64,000 nucleotides of DNA from positions 17,272 through 81,271 of the forward strand of contig JAQXUQ010000008.1 of assembly GCA_029224465.1 (NCBI GenBank). Reading direction: 5' to 3'. Both the position numbers and the translations under genes were made by a program. Origin of the DNA: Bacillota bacterium (GTDB lineage: Bacteria > Bacillota > Clostridia > Lachnospirales > Lachnospiraceae). The notes beneath the pieces were generated by a model that was not told where the DNA came from, made no database searches, and was given only the letters and a program-made list of their open reading frames with translations. Positions 44,326 through 54,710 of the stretch are shown here, piece by piece (position 1 is the stretch's first letter; every line of letters begins with the position of its first letter).

Positions 44326-46173
44326 ATGGCTGAATCCGGCATAAATCAGGAAAAAGCGGAAAACATTCCGCAGCAAAGAATCCGCAATTTCTGCATCGTT
44401 GCGCATATCGATCACGGAAAGTCAACGCTTGCGGACAGGATGATCGAAAAGACCGGTGTTCTGACCGCGCGGGAGATGCAGGATCAGGTCCTTGACAATA
44501 TCGAGGTTGAAAGAGAACGCGGCATCACGATCAAGTCGCAGGCTGTCCGGCTGATTTACAAGGCAGAAGACGGCCTCGAATATATGTTCAATCTGATCGA
44601 TACACCGGGCCATGTGGATTTCAACTATGAAGTCTCACGTTCGCTTGCCGCCTGCGACGGAGCGCTGCTCGTTGTAGACGCGACGCAGGGTATTCAGGCG
44701 CAGACGCTCGCGAACGTCTATCTGGCGATGGAACACGACCTGGATGTTTTTCCGGTCATCAATAAAATTGATCTGCCGAGCGCCCGACCGGAAGAGGTCA
44801 AGCAGGAGATCGAGGATGTCATCGGCATTGAAGCGATGGACGCGCCGGAGATTTCCGCGAAGAACGGCATCAACATCGAAGAGGTGCTCGAGGATGTCAT
44901 TAAGAAGATACCGGCGCCGGGGGGAGATAAAGACAAGCCGCTGCAGGCTCTCATCTTTGATTCACTGTATGATTCTTATCGCGGAGTCATTGTTTTTATC
45001 CGTCTGATGAACGGTAAAATCCGGAAAGGAACCAAAGTCCGTTTCATGGCGACCGGCGGCGTTTCTGAAGTCGTGGAAGTCGGCTATTTCGGACCGGGCC
45101 GTTTCATTCCCTGCGAGGAGCTTTCGGCAGGCATGGTCGGTTATTTCACGGCGTCAATCAAGAATATCCGGGAAGCGCGGGTCGGCGACACCGTTACGGA
45201 GGACGAGCGGCCTTGCGACAAGGCACTGCCCGGTTACAAAAAGGCGCAGTCTATGGTTTTCGCGGGGCTCTACCCGCAGGATACCGCCAAGTATCCGGAT
45301 CTGAAGGACGCGCTGGAAAAGTTCCAGCTATCGGACGCATCCCTATCATTTGAACCGGAGACGTCGCTTGCTCTCGGCTTTGGTTTCCGCTGCGGGTTCC
45401 TGGGGCTCCTGCATATGGAAGTCGTTCTCGAGCGGCTGGAGCGCGAATATGATCTCGATATAATCTCGACCGCGCCGGGCGTTATCTACAAGATTTACAA
45501 GAACGACGGCACGGTGATGGAACTGACCAATCCCGCGAATCTGCCGGATCCTTCCGTGATCGAGCATATGGAAGAGCCGGTGGTCGAGGCAAGGATCATG
45601 GTCACCAGTGAATATATCGGCCCCATCATGCAGCTCTGTCAGGAGCGGCGCGGCGTATATCAGGGGACGGATTATATTGAAGCCGGCCGGGCTGTCCTTA
45701 AATATGACCTGCCGCTCAATGAAATCATTTATGACTTCTTCGACGCGCTTAAATCGAGGTCGAGAGGCTACGCGTCGATCGATTATGAGCTCAAGGGATA
45801 TGTGCCCTCGAAGCTCGTGAAGCTGGATATTCTTGTTAACAAAGAGCCGGTTGATGCGCTTTCATTCATCGTTCCGGAAGAAAGCGCGTATGAGCGCGGC
45901 AGCAAAATGTGCGAAAGGCTAAAGAACGAGATCCCGAGACAGCTGTTCGAGGTGCCGGTGCAGGCGGCGGTCGGAGGAAAGGTCATCGCGAGAGAAACCG
46001 TGAAGGCATACCGTAAGGATGTCCTTGCCAAGTGTTACGGCGGTGATATCAGCCGCAAGAAGAAACTTCTGGAAAAACAAAAAGAAGGAAAGAAGCGCAT
46101 GCAGATGGTCGGAAATGTCGAAATTCCGAAGGAAGCGTTCATGAACGTTTTGAAGCTGGGCGATGAAAAGTAA
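44326..46173 (+). CDS. lepA: Elongation factor 4 (LepA)
   Basis: Translational GTPase (615 residues) that back-translocates or remodels ribosomes. G-motifs: [14 protein letters not shown] (G1), [12 protein letters not shown] (G2), DTPGHVDF (G3), NKIDLPSA (G4). The LepA-specific C-terminal domain includes [25 protein letters not shown] and [24 protein letters not shown] [17 protein letters not shown]. The leader contains a perfect 6-bp hairpin CGGCGC/GCGCCG at 44274-44288. AAAGAGG precedes the start. The stop overlaps the hemW start by 11 bases. Confidence 0.97.
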   Translation: MAESGINQEKAENIPQQRIRNFCIVAHIDHGKSTLADRMIEKTGVLTAREMQDQVLDNIEVERERGITIKSQAVRLIYKAEDGLEYMFNLIDTPGHVDFNYEVSRSLAACDGALLVVDATQGIQAQTLANVYLAMEHDLDVFPVINKIDLPSARPEEVKQEIEDVIGIEAMDAPEISAKNGINIEEVLEDVIKKIPAPGGDKDKPLQALIFDSLYDSYRGVIVFIRLMNGKIRKGTKVRFMATGGVSEVVEVGYFGPGRFIPCEELSAGMVGYFTASIKNIREARVGDTVTEDERPCDKALPGYKKAQSMVFAGLYPQDTAKYPDLKDALEKFQLSDASLSFEPETSLALGFGFRCGFLGLLHMEVVLERLEREYDLDIISTAPGVIYKIYKNDGTVMELTNPANLPDPSVIEHMEEPVVEARIMVTSEYIGPIMQLCQERRGVYQGTDYIEAGRAVLKYDLPLNEIIYDFFDALKSRSRGYASIDYELKGYVPSKLVKLDILVNKEPVDALSFIVPEESAYERGSKMCERLKNEIPRQLFEVPVQAAVGGKVIARETVKAYRKDVLAKCYGGDISRKKKLLEKQKEGKKRMQMVGNVEIPKEAFMNVLKLGDEK

Positions 46174-47383
46174 CGGGGAGAGGCAGGAACTGCCGCAGCA
46201 GGAAGCGGTCCGGCTGTATGTGCACATTCCGTTTTGTGTGCAAAAATGCAGATACTGTGATTTCCTTTCCGGGCCTTCCTGCGCGGAAGAACGGCGGCGG
46301 TATCTTGACGCGCTCGAGTGTGAAATTGCGAATACACGGCAGGAAGGAGCGTATGTCAGCAGTATCTTTATCGGCGGCGGGACGCCATCGGTTCTCGAAA
46401 CAGGACAGATGGAGCAGCTGTTTTCCCTGCTGCATCAGCATTTCCGGATACTTCCGGACGCCGAAATCACAATTGAATGCAATCCCGGAACCGCGGATCA
46501 GGAGAAGCTGAGAGCATACAGGGAGATGGGAATCAACCGCCTGTCGCTGGGTGTGCAGTCGTTTCATGATCCGCAGCTGCGGCTTCTCGGAAGAATTCAT
46601 ACCGCGAAGCAGGCGCGGGAATGTTTTGAGATGGCAAGAGCGGCAGGCTTTCGCAATATCAATCTGGATCTGATGTCGGCGCTGCCGGGGCAGAGCTTTG
46701 CGGACTGGATGGACAATTTAAAGGAGGCGGCCGCGCTGGGGCCGGAGCATATCTCGGCCTACAGCCTGATCATCGAAGACGGAACGCCGTTTGCCGCTTC
46801 TTACCTGGCCGGGAGCCTTCCGCCGCTGCCCGATGAGGAGACGGACCGCAGGATGTACCACGAGACGAAGCGTTTTCTGGAAAGCTGCGGTTATCACCGC
46901 TACGAGATTTCGAATTATGCGCGGGACGGTTATGAATGCGCGCACAATATCGGCTACTGGACCGGGGACACCTATCTTGGTCTGGGCGCGGGCGCTTCAT
47001 CTTATGCGGGCGGCGTCCGTTTTTCCAACCAGAGAGATCTGTCCGCCTACTGCGCGGCGGCGGAGAAGCTGCGGGAACATCCGCGCGGCAGCAGTGGTTT
47101 TGACGAGGCACTGGAGCAGCTTCGCGCGGATAAAACAGTCCTTACGAGAGACGATGAAATTGAAGAATTCATGTTTCTCGGCCTTCGCATGACGAAGGGG
47201 ATTTCGACCGCGGAGTTTCAAAAACGCTTCGGCGTTCCGCTGGATGCGGTTTATCATAAGGAAATCGCGGACAATATCGCGAAGGGGCTGCTTGATTTCA
47301 AGGGCGGCCGCCTTTTTCTGACAGAGTTCGGGACGGATGTGTGCAATACCGTGATGGCGGATTTTATACGCACAGCTGTCTGA
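46163..47383 (+). CDS. hemW: HemW, heme chaperone/radical-SAM protein
   Basis: Radical-SAM protein of 406 residues, related to HemN but with the HemW-type N-terminus. The cluster motif is Cys25-x3-Cys29-x2-Cys32 in [11 protein letters not shown]; HemW lacks the fourth cysteine and spacing of coproporphyrinogen oxidase HemN. Other marks are [29 protein letters not shown] and LMSALPGQ. HemW inserts heme into target proteins. The lepA-hemW order is common in Firmicutes (with hrcA-grpE-dnaK usually next, absent here). The start overlaps lepA by 11 bases with AGGCAGG nearby. Confidence 0.93.
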   Translation: MKSNGERQELPQQEAVRLYVHIPFCVQKCRYCDFLSGPSCAEERRRYLDALECEIANTRQEGAYVSSIFIGGGTPSVLETGQMEQLFSLLHQHFRILPDAEITIECNPGTADQEKLRAYREMGINRLSLGVQSFHDPQLRLLGRIHTAKQARECFEMARAAGFRNINLDLMSALPGQSFADWMDNLKEAAALGPEHISAYSLIIEDGTPFAASYLAGSLPPLPDEETDRRMYHETKRFLESCGYHRYEISNYARDGYECAHNIGYWTGDTYLGLGAGASSYAGGVRFSNQRDLSAYCAAAEKLREHPRGSSGFDEALEQLRADKTVLTRDDEIEEFMFLGLRMTKGISTAEFQKRFGVPLDAVYHKEIADNIAKGLLDFKGGRLFLTEFGTDVCNTVMADFIRTAV

Positions 47384-47414
47384 ATACAGATGATTTGAGT
47401 GGAGGTATCAGAAG

Positions 47415-48689
47415 TTGAACAGATTTTTCAAGGCGGTAAAGATTTTTGCTGCGGCAGCTGCCGCAGCACTGCTTTTTCTTCTCGCGCCGGGCACGCGGGT
47501 AGACGCGGAGGCAGCGGTAAAGGGAATTGATGTCTCCGGCTTTCAGGGGAATATCAACTGGAACGCGGTCGCGGACAGTGGAGTACAGTACGCGATGATC
47601 CGCCTCGGGAATACAACCTACGGCGCGGATTCCAAGTTCGTGCAGAACGTCCTTGGCGCAAACGCGGCGGGGATTCGCACCGGCGTTTACGTCTATACCT
47701 ACGCGCAGAACGCGGCGCAGGCAGCCGCCGACGCACAGTACGCGGTTGCGGCGATGGCGAATCTGCCGATTTCGTTTCCTGTAGCAATCGATATCGAGGA
47801 CAGCTCGCAGTCGGGCCTTACCGCCGCGCAGCAGCAGGAGATTGTGAATACCTTCTGCAGCATCGTGTATAATGCGGGCTATCACCCTATGGTTTATTCT
47901 TACAAGAACTGGTTCGCAACAAAGCTCGGCGCCACCGTATGGGATCACTGGGTCGCGGATTATTCCGACTCCTGCGGCTTCGGCCCTGCCGCTATGTGGC
48001 AGTATTCGAGCAGCGGCAGCATTGCGGGCATCGCCGGTAATGTCGATGTGGATTTCTGCTTCAAGGATTACTTCTCGACGATTATACCGAACGGGCTCAG
48101 CACGCAGGCCGGCAAAACATACCTCTATAAGAATTTCCGCCGGCAGGTCGGCATGCAGACGGTTGCCGGTCTCAGCTACTTCTTCGGCGCGGACGGCGCG
48201 ATGGTAAAGGATCAGACGATCACGGACGCGCAGGGAAATATTATCCGCATGTGCAGGGACGGGCATGTTGTGACGATTACGGCGGCGCAGCTTGCTGCGA
48301 ACCAGAAGGCACAGGCAGCACTCACGCAGGCGCAGGCGCTTCTTGCGCAGGCACAGGCTAAGTCAGCGCAGGCAAAGAGTCTTCTGGACGCGGCGCTTTC
48401 GCAGAGTCAGGCGCTTTCCGCGAAGGCAGCTGCGGCGGCACAGACCGCGGCGGCGGTCGCAGCACAGGCGCAGGCGCTTCCTACCGAGCAGAATCTGGCA
48501 GCGGCTTCTGCAGCGAAGACAACATCCGATACGCTTGCGGCGCAGGCGGCATCGGCCGTTACGCAACAGGCGAGCGCGCAGACAGCGCTTACAGCAGCGC
48601 AGACCGAAGAGACAGCGGCGCAGGCAGCACTTGCACAGGCGCAGCTGACAGCGAAGGCGGCAGCCGCGGCAGTGGTTATTCCGCAGTAA
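47415..48689 (+). CDS. Secreted GH25 lysozyme with Ala/Gln-rich coiled-coil tail
   Basis: Exported muramidase of 424 residues. A signal peptide (residues ~1-35, cleavage likely near DAEA) precedes a GH25 domain at ~38-215. The domain begins VKGIDVSGFQGNINWNAV (catalytic Asp in GIDVS) and contains AIDIED, with the active-site Asp/Glu, and HWVADYS...AMWQYSS. A short region (~225-285) with YLYKNFRRQVG and YFFGADGAM looks like one degenerate cell-wall binding repeat. The last ~135 residues (from ~290) are almost only Ala, Gln, Leu, Ser, Thr, predicted as a long helix. It starts with TTG preceded by GGAGG at nine bases. It probably trims or remodels peptidoglycan. Confidence 0.9.
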   Translation: MNRFFKAVKIFAAAAAAALLFLLAPGTRVDAEAAVKGIDVSGFQGNINWNAVADSGVQYAMIRLGNTTYGADSKFVQNVLGANAAGIRTGVYVYTYAQNAAQAAADAQYAVAAMANLPISFPVAIDIEDSSQSGLTAAQQQEIVNTFCSIVYNAGYHPMVYSYKNWFATKLGATVWDHWVADYSDSCGFGPAAMWQYSSSGSIAGIAGNVDVDFCFKDYFSTIIPNGLSTQAGKTYLYKNFRRQVGMQTVAGLSYFFGADGAMVKDQTITDAQGNIIRMCRDGHVVTITAAQLAANQKAQAALTQAQALLAQAQAKSAQAKSLLDAALSQSQALSAKAAAAAQTAAAVAAQAQALPTEQNLAAASAAKTTSDTLAAQAASAVTQQASAQTALTAAQTEETAAQAALAQAQLTAKAAAAAVVIPQ

Positions 48690-48775
48690 TTACGATAGCG
48701 AACGCCCGGCAGCAGTTTCAGCTGCGGCAGCTTCGGGCACCCGGAAATGTTTTTCCAAAGCCGGCGGATGGATGC

Positions 48776-48804
48776 TTTTCAATACAATCCGCATGAACTA
48801 TAAT
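48776..48804 (+). promoter_or_regulatory. Promoter of comM-dprA
   Basis: TTTTCA (48776-48781), 17 bases, perfect TATAAT (48799-48804). The predicted start near 48811 falls within the following terminator stem, so the new transcript would escape that hairpin. Confidence 0.55.
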
Positions 48805-48805
48805 G

Positions 48806-48840
48806 AACACGGTATCTGACTTCGGATACCGTGTTTTTCT
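48806..48840 (+). terminator. Terminator of the GH25 gene
   Basis: Perfect 11-bp arms AACACGGTATC / GATACCGTGTT with an 8-base loop and a T-rich tail. It overlaps the comM start-of-transcription region. Confidence 0.85.
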
Positions 48841-48920
48841 TTTCCGCGCGGAAAGGCAGCGGGGTCTTCCGGCATGCTGTCCGCGTCAAGTCTGAATGTC
48901 ATATCTTGGAGGGTTTTCTT

Positions 48921-50492
48921 ATGTTCAGCACTGTCACGTCCGGTGCCGTCTCTGGCATCCAAAGTTATCTTCTGCACGTTGAAACAGACATTTCAAGTGG
49001 TCTGCCGTCTTTCCATATGGTCGGCTCTGTCGGAAGGCAGATCATGGAGGCAGGCGAGCGGGTCCGGGTTTCTCTGAAAAACGCGGGAATTTATCTGCCG
49101 CCTTCGCGAATCACGGTCTCGCTTTCACCGTCCGATATCGAAAAGCGGGGAATCGTTGTCGATCTGCCGGTCGCGGCCGGAATTCTTGTGTGTATGCAGA
49201 TCCTGCCGCAGGCTTGCTTCGATGGCGTATTTGTCGCGGGAGAGCTGGGGCTCGACGGTCAGATTAAGCCGGTGCGCGGCGTTCTTCCGATGGTTGAAGA
49301 GGCAAGAGCGCAGGGGATGAAGCTCTGCGTACTGCCGGCTGCAAATCTTTCCGAAGGCGCGCTTGTGCACGGCATCCGCTGCGCCGGCGTCTCGACGCTC
49401 CGCCAGTTTATCGACTATATGAAGGCCGGAGAGGACGAAAGAGGCCGGATCGCGCCCTACGGGGAAGCAGCGCTGCAGCTGCCGTACACCGGTGCTGCGC
49501 TTGCAGAGACGGACTTTTCGGATGTACGCGGTCAGGACGGCGTCAAGCGGGTCCTTGAAATCGCGGCCGCAGGTTTTCACAATGTTTTAATGACAGGAGC
49601 GCCGGGCTCCGGCAAATCGATGCTCGCAAGCCGCCTTCCCGGCATTCTTCCTCCGATGACGCAGCAGGAGAGTCTGGAAGTTACACGAATTTACAGCATT
49701 GCGGGAAAGCTCCCGGAGAATACGCCTCTGATTACGCGGAGACCGTTTCTTTCTCCGCATCATACCGTTACCGCAAGAGCCTTGACGGGCGGCGGCATGC
49801 CCGCGATGCCCGGAATCATTACACTTGCGCACAGAGGTGTACTGTTTCTGGACGAGCTGGCCGAATTTGAACCTTCGGTTTTGAATGTGCTGCGGCAGCC
49901 GATGGAAGAGCATACGATTGTGCTTTCCCGCGGAAGTTATACCTGCCGGTTTCCGTCCAGGTTCCTGTCCGTGTTTGCCATGAATCCCTGTCCCTGCGGC
50001 TATTATCCGGATCTGAACCGCTGCAGTTGCACGGCGCCGGAAATCGAGCGCTATCGTCACAGAGTCCCGGGACCTGTCATGAACCGGATGGATCTCAATG
50101 TCGATGTTCCGAGGGTGCCGCTGTCTGTTTTGATGCGGAGGGAAGAAAACAATACAAGCGCGCAGATCAGAGCCCGCGTCATGGAAGCTGTCCGCATCCA
50201 GAAACAAAGGTTTGCAGGGACGCCGTTTACGTTCAACGCGGACATGAACGCGAAAGCTGTGGAAGTGTACTGTCCGCTCGGGCGCAGCGAGCGGCTGTTT
50301 GTCCGCGATATCTTTGAAGCCATGAATCTGACGGCGCGCTCGTATCACAAGATTCTCAAAGTCGCGCGGACAATCGCGGATCTGGAAGGACAGGAGAACA
50401 TCAGCGAAGAGCATCTGGCGGAAGCCGCCGGCTACCGGCCGAGAGACCTGGATGAATTTCATAAGGACGGCGGGAAGGAGCAGACAGTATGA
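48921..50492 (+). CDS. comM: YifB/ComM Mg-chelatase-like AAA ATPase
   Basis: AAA+ helicase-like protein of 523 residues that promotes branch migration during natural transformation in Vibrio and Haemophilus. N-terminal ChlI domain (~20-140, IESGLPSFHMVG-like SSGLPSFHMVGSVGRQI), then Walker A GAPGSGKSMLA, the chelatase motif RRPFLSPHHT, Walker B GVLFLDELAEF, and the cysteine cluster NPCPCGYYPDLNRCSC that binds zinc. The C-terminal end is the Mg_chelatase_C region (ARSYHKILKVARTIADL). The ATG at 48921 follows TTGGAGGG; longer frames upstream lie in the terminator. It overlaps dprA by four bases. Confidence 0.94.
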   Translation: MFSTVTSGAVSGIQSYLLHVETDISSGLPSFHMVGSVGRQIMEAGERVRVSLKNAGIYLPPSRITVSLSPSDIEKRGIVVDLPVAAGILVCMQILPQACFDGVFVAGELGLDGQIKPVRGVLPMVEEARAQGMKLCVLPAANLSEGALVHGIRCAGVSTLRQFIDYMKAGEDERGRIAPYGEAALQLPYTGAALAETDFSDVRGQDGVKRVLEIAAAGFHNVLMTGAPGSGKSMLASRLPGILPPMTQQESLEVTRIYSIAGKLPENTPLITRRPFLSPHHTVTARALTGGGMPAMPGIITLAHRGVLFLDELAEFEPSVLNVLRQPMEEHTIVLSRGSYTCRFPSRFLSVFAMNPCPCGYYPDLNRCSCTAPEIERYRHRVPGPVMNRMDLNVDVPRVPLSVLMRREENNTSAQIRARVMEAVRIQKQRFAGTPFTFNADMNAKAVEVYCPLGRSERLFVRDIFEAMNLTARSYHKILKVARTIADLEGQENISEEHLAEAAGYRPRDLDEFHKDGGKEQTV

Positions 50493-51706
50493 GCATATTT
50501 TCCGAATGGCTGATCCAGACGCCGGGCATCGGACGCGTCAGCGCGTACAGATTTCGGAATCTTCTTCGCAACGAGGAGGATTTCGCACAGAAGATCTATA
50601 CGATGAGCGAACAGAAGCTGAAAGAACTTACGGAGGAAGCTTTTCAGGATAAGGAGCGGGCAGACAGGTGCCTTCAGGCGCTCAGGGAAGGCAGAAAAAG
50701 AAATCCGGTTGTTCTTTCTTCGCAAAACAGAAAGAACGGCATCTTTTTCACCTGCGTGGGCGACCCTGATTTTCCGGAGCGCCTGCTTTCGATTCCGGAC
50801 CCGCCGTTCGGCCTTTTCTATAAGGGCCGGCTGCCCGCGGGGAATCTGCGCTCCTGCGCGGTCATCGGTTCCAGAATGTGCTCTGCCTACGGGGCCTTGC
50901 AGGCGAGGATATTCGCGAGGAGGCTTTCTCAAAGCGGCGTGCAGATTATCAGCGGCATGGCGCGCGGCGTCGACGGGATCGCCGGAGAGGAGGCCGCGCA
51001 GACAAAAGACATGTCCTTTGCGGTCCTGGGCGGCGGCGCGGATATCTGCTATCCGAAGGAAAACAGAAAGCTCTATGATGCCTTGTGCCGGCAGGGAGGT
51101 GTTATATCGGAGTATCCGCCGGGAACACAGCCGAAGGCGCCGCTTTTTCCTGTGCGGAACCGGCTGATCAGCGGTCTTTCGGATGTCCTTCTTGTCATCG
51201 AAGCCAGAGAAAAGAGCGGCACGCTCATCACGGTAGACCGGGCGCTTGAGCAGGGAAGAAGCGTTTACGCGCTCCCCGGAAGAGTCAGCGACAGCACGAG
51301 CAGCGGCTGCAACAAGCTGATCATGCAGGGTGCACAGATTGCGGTCAGTCCCGAATATCTGCTCGAAGATCTGCTGAAAATGCCGGCAGATGAAATTGTC
51401 CGGAGGCAGGCCGCAGCAGATGCGGGAGCGCCGGCTGCCGGAAGGAAGGCACGGAATCATGCAGACAGTACGGCCTTGCAGATAGAGCGCTGGAAGCTTT
51501 CCGAATCCGCGCTCCTTCCTCTCGATGCCGCCATCTGCCGCGCGCTCGACCCTTCGACGCCCAGATGCATCGAATCGATCCTCCCGCCTGTCAGGAAAGA
51601 ACTCGGAGCGCGGGCTTCGTATGCGGATATTATGCGCGGAATTACAATGCTGATCGTACGCGGATTTGTAAAGGAGATTCGTACCGGGTACTATATTACG
51701 AGGTAA
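50489..51706 (+). CDS. dprA: DNA processing protein DprA
   Basis: Protects incoming single-stranded DNA and loads RecA in natural transformation (405 residues). The N-terminal helical (SAM-like) region is followed by a Rossmann fold with AVIGSRMCSAYG, ISGMARGVDGIAGEEA, AVLGGGADICYP and FPVRNRLISGLSDVLLVIEAREKSGTLIT. Further on is YALPGRVSDSTSSGCNKLI. The C-terminal winged helix (DprA_WH, from ~345) is present. The gene forms a two-gene unit with comM. With recA, comM, cinA and comEC in the window the competence set looks well represented, but comEC is frameshifted. Confidence 0.95.
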   Translation: MSIFSEWLIQTPGIGRVSAYRFRNLLRNEEDFAQKIYTMSEQKLKELTEEAFQDKERADRCLQALREGRKRNPVVLSSQNRKNGIFFTCVGDPDFPERLLSIPDPPFGLFYKGRLPAGNLRSCAVIGSRMCSAYGALQARIFARRLSQSGVQIISGMARGVDGIAGEEAAQTKDMSFAVLGGGADICYPKENRKLYDALCRQGGVISEYPPGTQPKAPLFPVRNRLISGLSDVLLVIEAREKSGTLITVDRALEQGRSVYALPGRVSDSTSSGCNKLIMQGAQIAVSPEYLLEDLLKMPADEIVRRQAAADAGAPAAGRKARNHADSTALQIERWKLSESALLPLDAAICRALDPSTPRCIESILPPVRKELGARASYADIMRGITMLIVRGFVKEIRTGYYITR

Positions 51707-51746
51707 GCGCTCTCCCGGTTGCACAAAATAATGCTGTACAATCTGC

Positions 51747-51775
51747 TTGTTTTTCTCTGCAAACAGGTCTACATT
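51747..51775 (+). promoter_or_regulatory. Possible promoter of the ech-hyp operon
   Basis: TTGTTT (51747-51752), 17 bases, TACATT (51770-51775), in the 154-base gap between dprA and echA. A second candidate -10, TACAAT at 51737-51742, lacks a recognisable -35. Only weak confidence is justified. No terminator for dprA was seen in this gap. Confidence 0.4.
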
Positions 51776-51860
51776 ATTAGTTATGCTGTGCGCTGTTACA
51801 GGGCAGGCAGACATCCTTCCGGCAGATTGAACAGCCGGAAATGTCAGGGGGAGGGAAATT

Positions 51861-53795
51861 TTGGAGATTATCAGTTTTTTGATATTTTTTCCGTTCGTTG
51901 CAGCCGCGGTCCTGTTTTTCCTCGGGAATGATGAGAAGGTATATTCAGTAAGGAAATTCGTTGTGAAGGGATCCGGCTTTCTGATTATGGCTGCCGTAAT
52001 CTATCTGGCCTTCGAGGAACTGAGCGGGAGAGAGCACATCGGATATCTCATGGAGTCGCGCATTGCCAATCTGGCTGTCATGGCAGGCGAGATTTTTCTG
52101 ATGCTGCTTGTGACCTTCTATTCCTTCCGGTACCGGAAATATTATGCCGCGCTTCTGTCCTGGCTCGGGACAATTCCGGTTCTGTGGCTGGACCTTTCGG
52201 GAAATTCGGTCGAAGATCAGCTGTTCTTTAAAGTCGACAATCTGACCGTTATCATGTGCCTTGTTGTCGGCATTGTCGGGAGCCTGATCTGTATTTACGC
52301 GGTTGGTTACATTAAGGACTATCATCATCACCATAAGAATTATCCGCAGCGTTCAAACTGGTTTCTTGCAATGCTGTTTGTCTTTCTGGGGGCCATGTTC
52401 GGACTTTTATTTTCGGACAACCTCGGATGGCTGTACTTCTTCTGGGAGATTACGAGCGTCTGCTCGTTCCTGCTGATCGGATATAATAAAGAGAAGCAGG
52501 CAATCGACAATTCCTTCAGGGCGCTGTGGATGAACCTGCTCGGCGGCTGCGGCTTTACGGTAGCGATTCTGATCTGTAATCTGCAGCTTGGCATCGCAAA
52601 CCTTTCTCAGCTGCAGCAGCTGAATAAAGAGGCACCGGCTGTGATGATCATCGTCGCGTTCCTCGCGTTCGCCGCGCTTACCAAAAGCGCGCAGATGCCG
52701 TTCTGCGGCTGGCTTCTCGGTGCCATGGTCGCGCCGACGCCGACCTCGGCGCTTCTGCACTCCGCGACAATGGTCAAGGCAGGTGTTTATCTCTTAATCC
52801 GGATCGCGCCTTTGATGAACGGAACACTGACAGGTGTTATGGTCACGCTGATCGGCGGTTTCACCTTCTTTACGGCGTCTTTAATGGCGATCGCGACAAG
52901 CGACGGCAAGCGGGTGCTTGCACATTCTACGATTTCCAATCTGGGTCTGATCGTTGCCTGCGCGGGCGTAGGACTTCCGGAGTCCGTCTGGGCTGCCACA
53001 ATGCTGATCCTGTTCCACGCGGTTTCCAAGTCCCTGATGTTCATGTGCGTCGGCGCCGTGGAAAATGTCACTGGCTCCCGGAACGTGGAAGATATGCACG
53101 GCTTGATTGTCAAACTGCCGAGACTGGCGATCGTTATGATCATCGGCATCTGCGGCATGTACCTCGCTCCTTTCGGCATGCTGGTTGCAAAGTGGGCGGC
53201 TCTCAAGGCGTATATTGATTCGGGAGCGGTCTGGCTGGTGCTGTTCCTTGTGTTCGGTACCGCGAGTACATCCTTCTACTGGGGCAAGTGGCTTGGCAAG
53301 ATCTTCGCGGTCATTCACAAATCTCCGGAGCTGCATGACACAACGCACTATGGGGAGTGGCAGGCACTGTACCCGCTGGCAACGCTGGTTATCGCGATGT
53401 GTTTCGGATTCCCGTTTGTTTCCAAGTATCTGATTCAGCCGGTCCTGAATCAGATGTATCATACGATGGTGCCCGCGGTTATCGGCGGTTCGGACATCGC
53501 GATCATGGTGCTGATGCTGCTTCTGATCGCTTCGCTTCCGATCGCCGGTGTACTGACGGCGCGTAAGACACATGGCATTACCGAACAGAATACCCGTTCT
53601 TATATGTCCGGTATCAATGCCGGCGATGACCGGCATTTCCTGAACTCCTACGGGGATGTCCAAAGTGTCTATATGTCGAACTGGTATATGATTGACTACA
53701 TCGGAGAGCTCAAGATCATGAAGCTCTGCCTTGTCCTGTCTTCGGCAATGCTCGTGATCATGATGATCATTATTGTAGGAGGTGCCGTCGCATGA
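51861..53795 (+). CDS. echA: Ech hydrogenase, proton-pumping antiporter-like subunit EchA
   Basis: Large membrane subunit of 644 residues, homologous to Mrp antiporter and complex I NuoL/M/N subunits. Some 14-16 spans are expected. The functional core has FLAFAALTKSAQMPFCGWLLGAM, a Lys in span 7-8, and PTPTSALLHSATMVKAGVYLLIR with the second Lys. A Glu/Asp-bearing NLGWLYFFWEITSVCSFLLIGY segment is also family-typical. It moves protons or Na+ as electrons pass to H+ in the attached hydrogenase. The TTG start follows GGGGAGGG. It overlaps echB by four bases; the six ech genes are in order A-F. Confidence 0.92.
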   Translation: MEIISFLIFFPFVAAAVLFFLGNDEKVYSVRKFVVKGSGFLIMAAVIYLAFEELSGREHIGYLMESRIANLAVMAGEIFLMLLVTFYSFRYRKYYAALLSWLGTIPVLWLDLSGNSVEDQLFFKVDNLTVIMCLVVGIVGSLICIYAVGYIKDYHHHHKNYPQRSNWFLAMLFVFLGAMFGLLFSDNLGWLYFFWEITSVCSFLLIGYNKEKQAIDNSFRALWMNLLGGCGFTVAILICNLQLGIANLSQLQQLNKEAPAVMIIVAFLAFAALTKSAQMPFCGWLLGAMVAPTPTSALLHSATMVKAGVYLLIRIAPLMNGTLTGVMVTLIGGFTFFTASLMAIATSDGKRVLAHSTISNLGLIVACAGVGLPESVWAATMLILFHAVSKSLMFMCVGAVENVTGSRNVEDMHGLIVKLPRLAIVMIIGICGMYLAPFGMLVAKWAALKAYIDSGAVWLVLFLVFGTASTSFYWGKWLGKIFAVIHKSPELHDTTHYGEWQALYPLATLVIAMCFGFPFVSKYLIQPVLNQMYHTMVPAVIGGSDIAIMVLMLLLIASLPIAGVLTARKTHGITEQNTRSYMSGINAGDDRHFLNSYGDVQSVYMSNWYMIDYIGELKIMKLCLVLSSAMLVIMMIIIVGGAVA

Positions 53796-54658
53796 TTGTT
53801 CGGATTATCATCGGATTTCTTGCCGTATTCGCGGCACCTTTTATCGGAGGAATTCTCTCCGGACTGGACAGAATGATCGGCGCGCGTATGCAGAGAAGAC
53901 AGGGGCCTCCGCTCCTGCAGCCGTTTTACGATTTCTACAAGCTGACGAAAAAGCGCGCCAACATCATGAACGGCCTGCAGATTTTTCTCGTGATCGGCCA
54001 TCTGATGTTTGTGGCGCTGTCCATCTGGATCGTCTACACAGGGGAAGATCTGCTGCTTGCGGTATTTTCGCTGACGCTCGCGGAGATGCTGTTCTGCCTT
54101 GTCGCGTTCTCGGCCAGCGCGCCGTATTCGAACATGAGCGCGCAGAGAGAGCTGCTGCAGATGGCCTGCGCGGAACCGATGCTGCTTCTGATGGCGATCG
54201 GCTTCTATATGGCCAACGGCAGTTTCAAGGTCATGGATATTCTGCACGCCTCCGAGCCCGCGATTTTAAAAACGCCGGGCATGTTCGCGGGTTTTCTTGT
54301 GATTCTGGTGATCGAGCTTCGGAAATCGCCTTTTGATGTCAGCACATCGCATCACGCGCATCAGGAAATGGTCAAGGGTATTACTACGGATATCGCGGGA
54401 AGCGTTATGGCGTATGTGGAAGTCGCGGAGTGGTGTGAGCTGTTTCTGATGGCGACTTTTACCGGCATGTTCTTTATCTGCAGCAATCCCTTCAGTTTCC
54501 TTGCAGCCGCCGCAGCCGCCGGGCTGGTCCTTTTCCTGATGACACTGGTGGACAATACGTTCCCGCGTGTCCGCTGGGAGAGGATGCTCTGGATGTCGTG
54601 GGGGGCAACCTTTATCTTCGCGGGCGTCAATCTGCTCGTCCTGACGCTGACAAGATAA
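53792..54658 (+). CDS. echB: Ech hydrogenase membrane subunit EchB (NuoH-like)
   Basis: Membrane anchor of 288 residues with eight predicted spans, homologous to complex I NuoH and HycD. Family marks are the N-terminal GGILSGLDRMIGARMQRRQGP, then FYDFYKLTKK, SAQRELLQMACAEP in a cytoplasmic loop, and RKSPFDVSTSHHAHQEMVKG, which corresponds to the conserved acidic/quinone-cavity loop of NuoH. It joins the soluble Fe-S module to the ion pump. It begins inside echA and lies 52 bases upstream of echC. Confidence 0.94.
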   Translation: MIVRIIIGFLAVFAAPFIGGILSGLDRMIGARMQRRQGPPLLQPFYDFYKLTKKRANIMNGLQIFLVIGHLMFVALSIWIVYTGEDLLLAVFSLTLAEMLFCLVAFSASAPYSNMSAQRELLQMACAEPMLLLMAIGFYMANGSFKVMDILHASEPAILKTPGMFAGFLVILVIELRKSPFDVSTSHHAHQEMVKGITTDIAGSVMAYVEVAEWCELFLMATFTGMFFICSNPFSFLAAAAAAGLVLFLMTLVDNTFPRVRWERMLWMSWGATFIFAGVNLLVLTLTR

Positions 54659-54710
54659 CGGAATGGTTCGTTCTGTCCTTTCATGAAAAGGACAGTGCAG
54701 GAGGCATATC

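Noticed and set aside
48285..48689. Repetitive GCGCAGGC-type DNA as a CRISPR or tandem-repeat array
   Set aside because: The repeats are irregular, in frame, and encode Ala/Gln; there are no uniform repeats and spacers.
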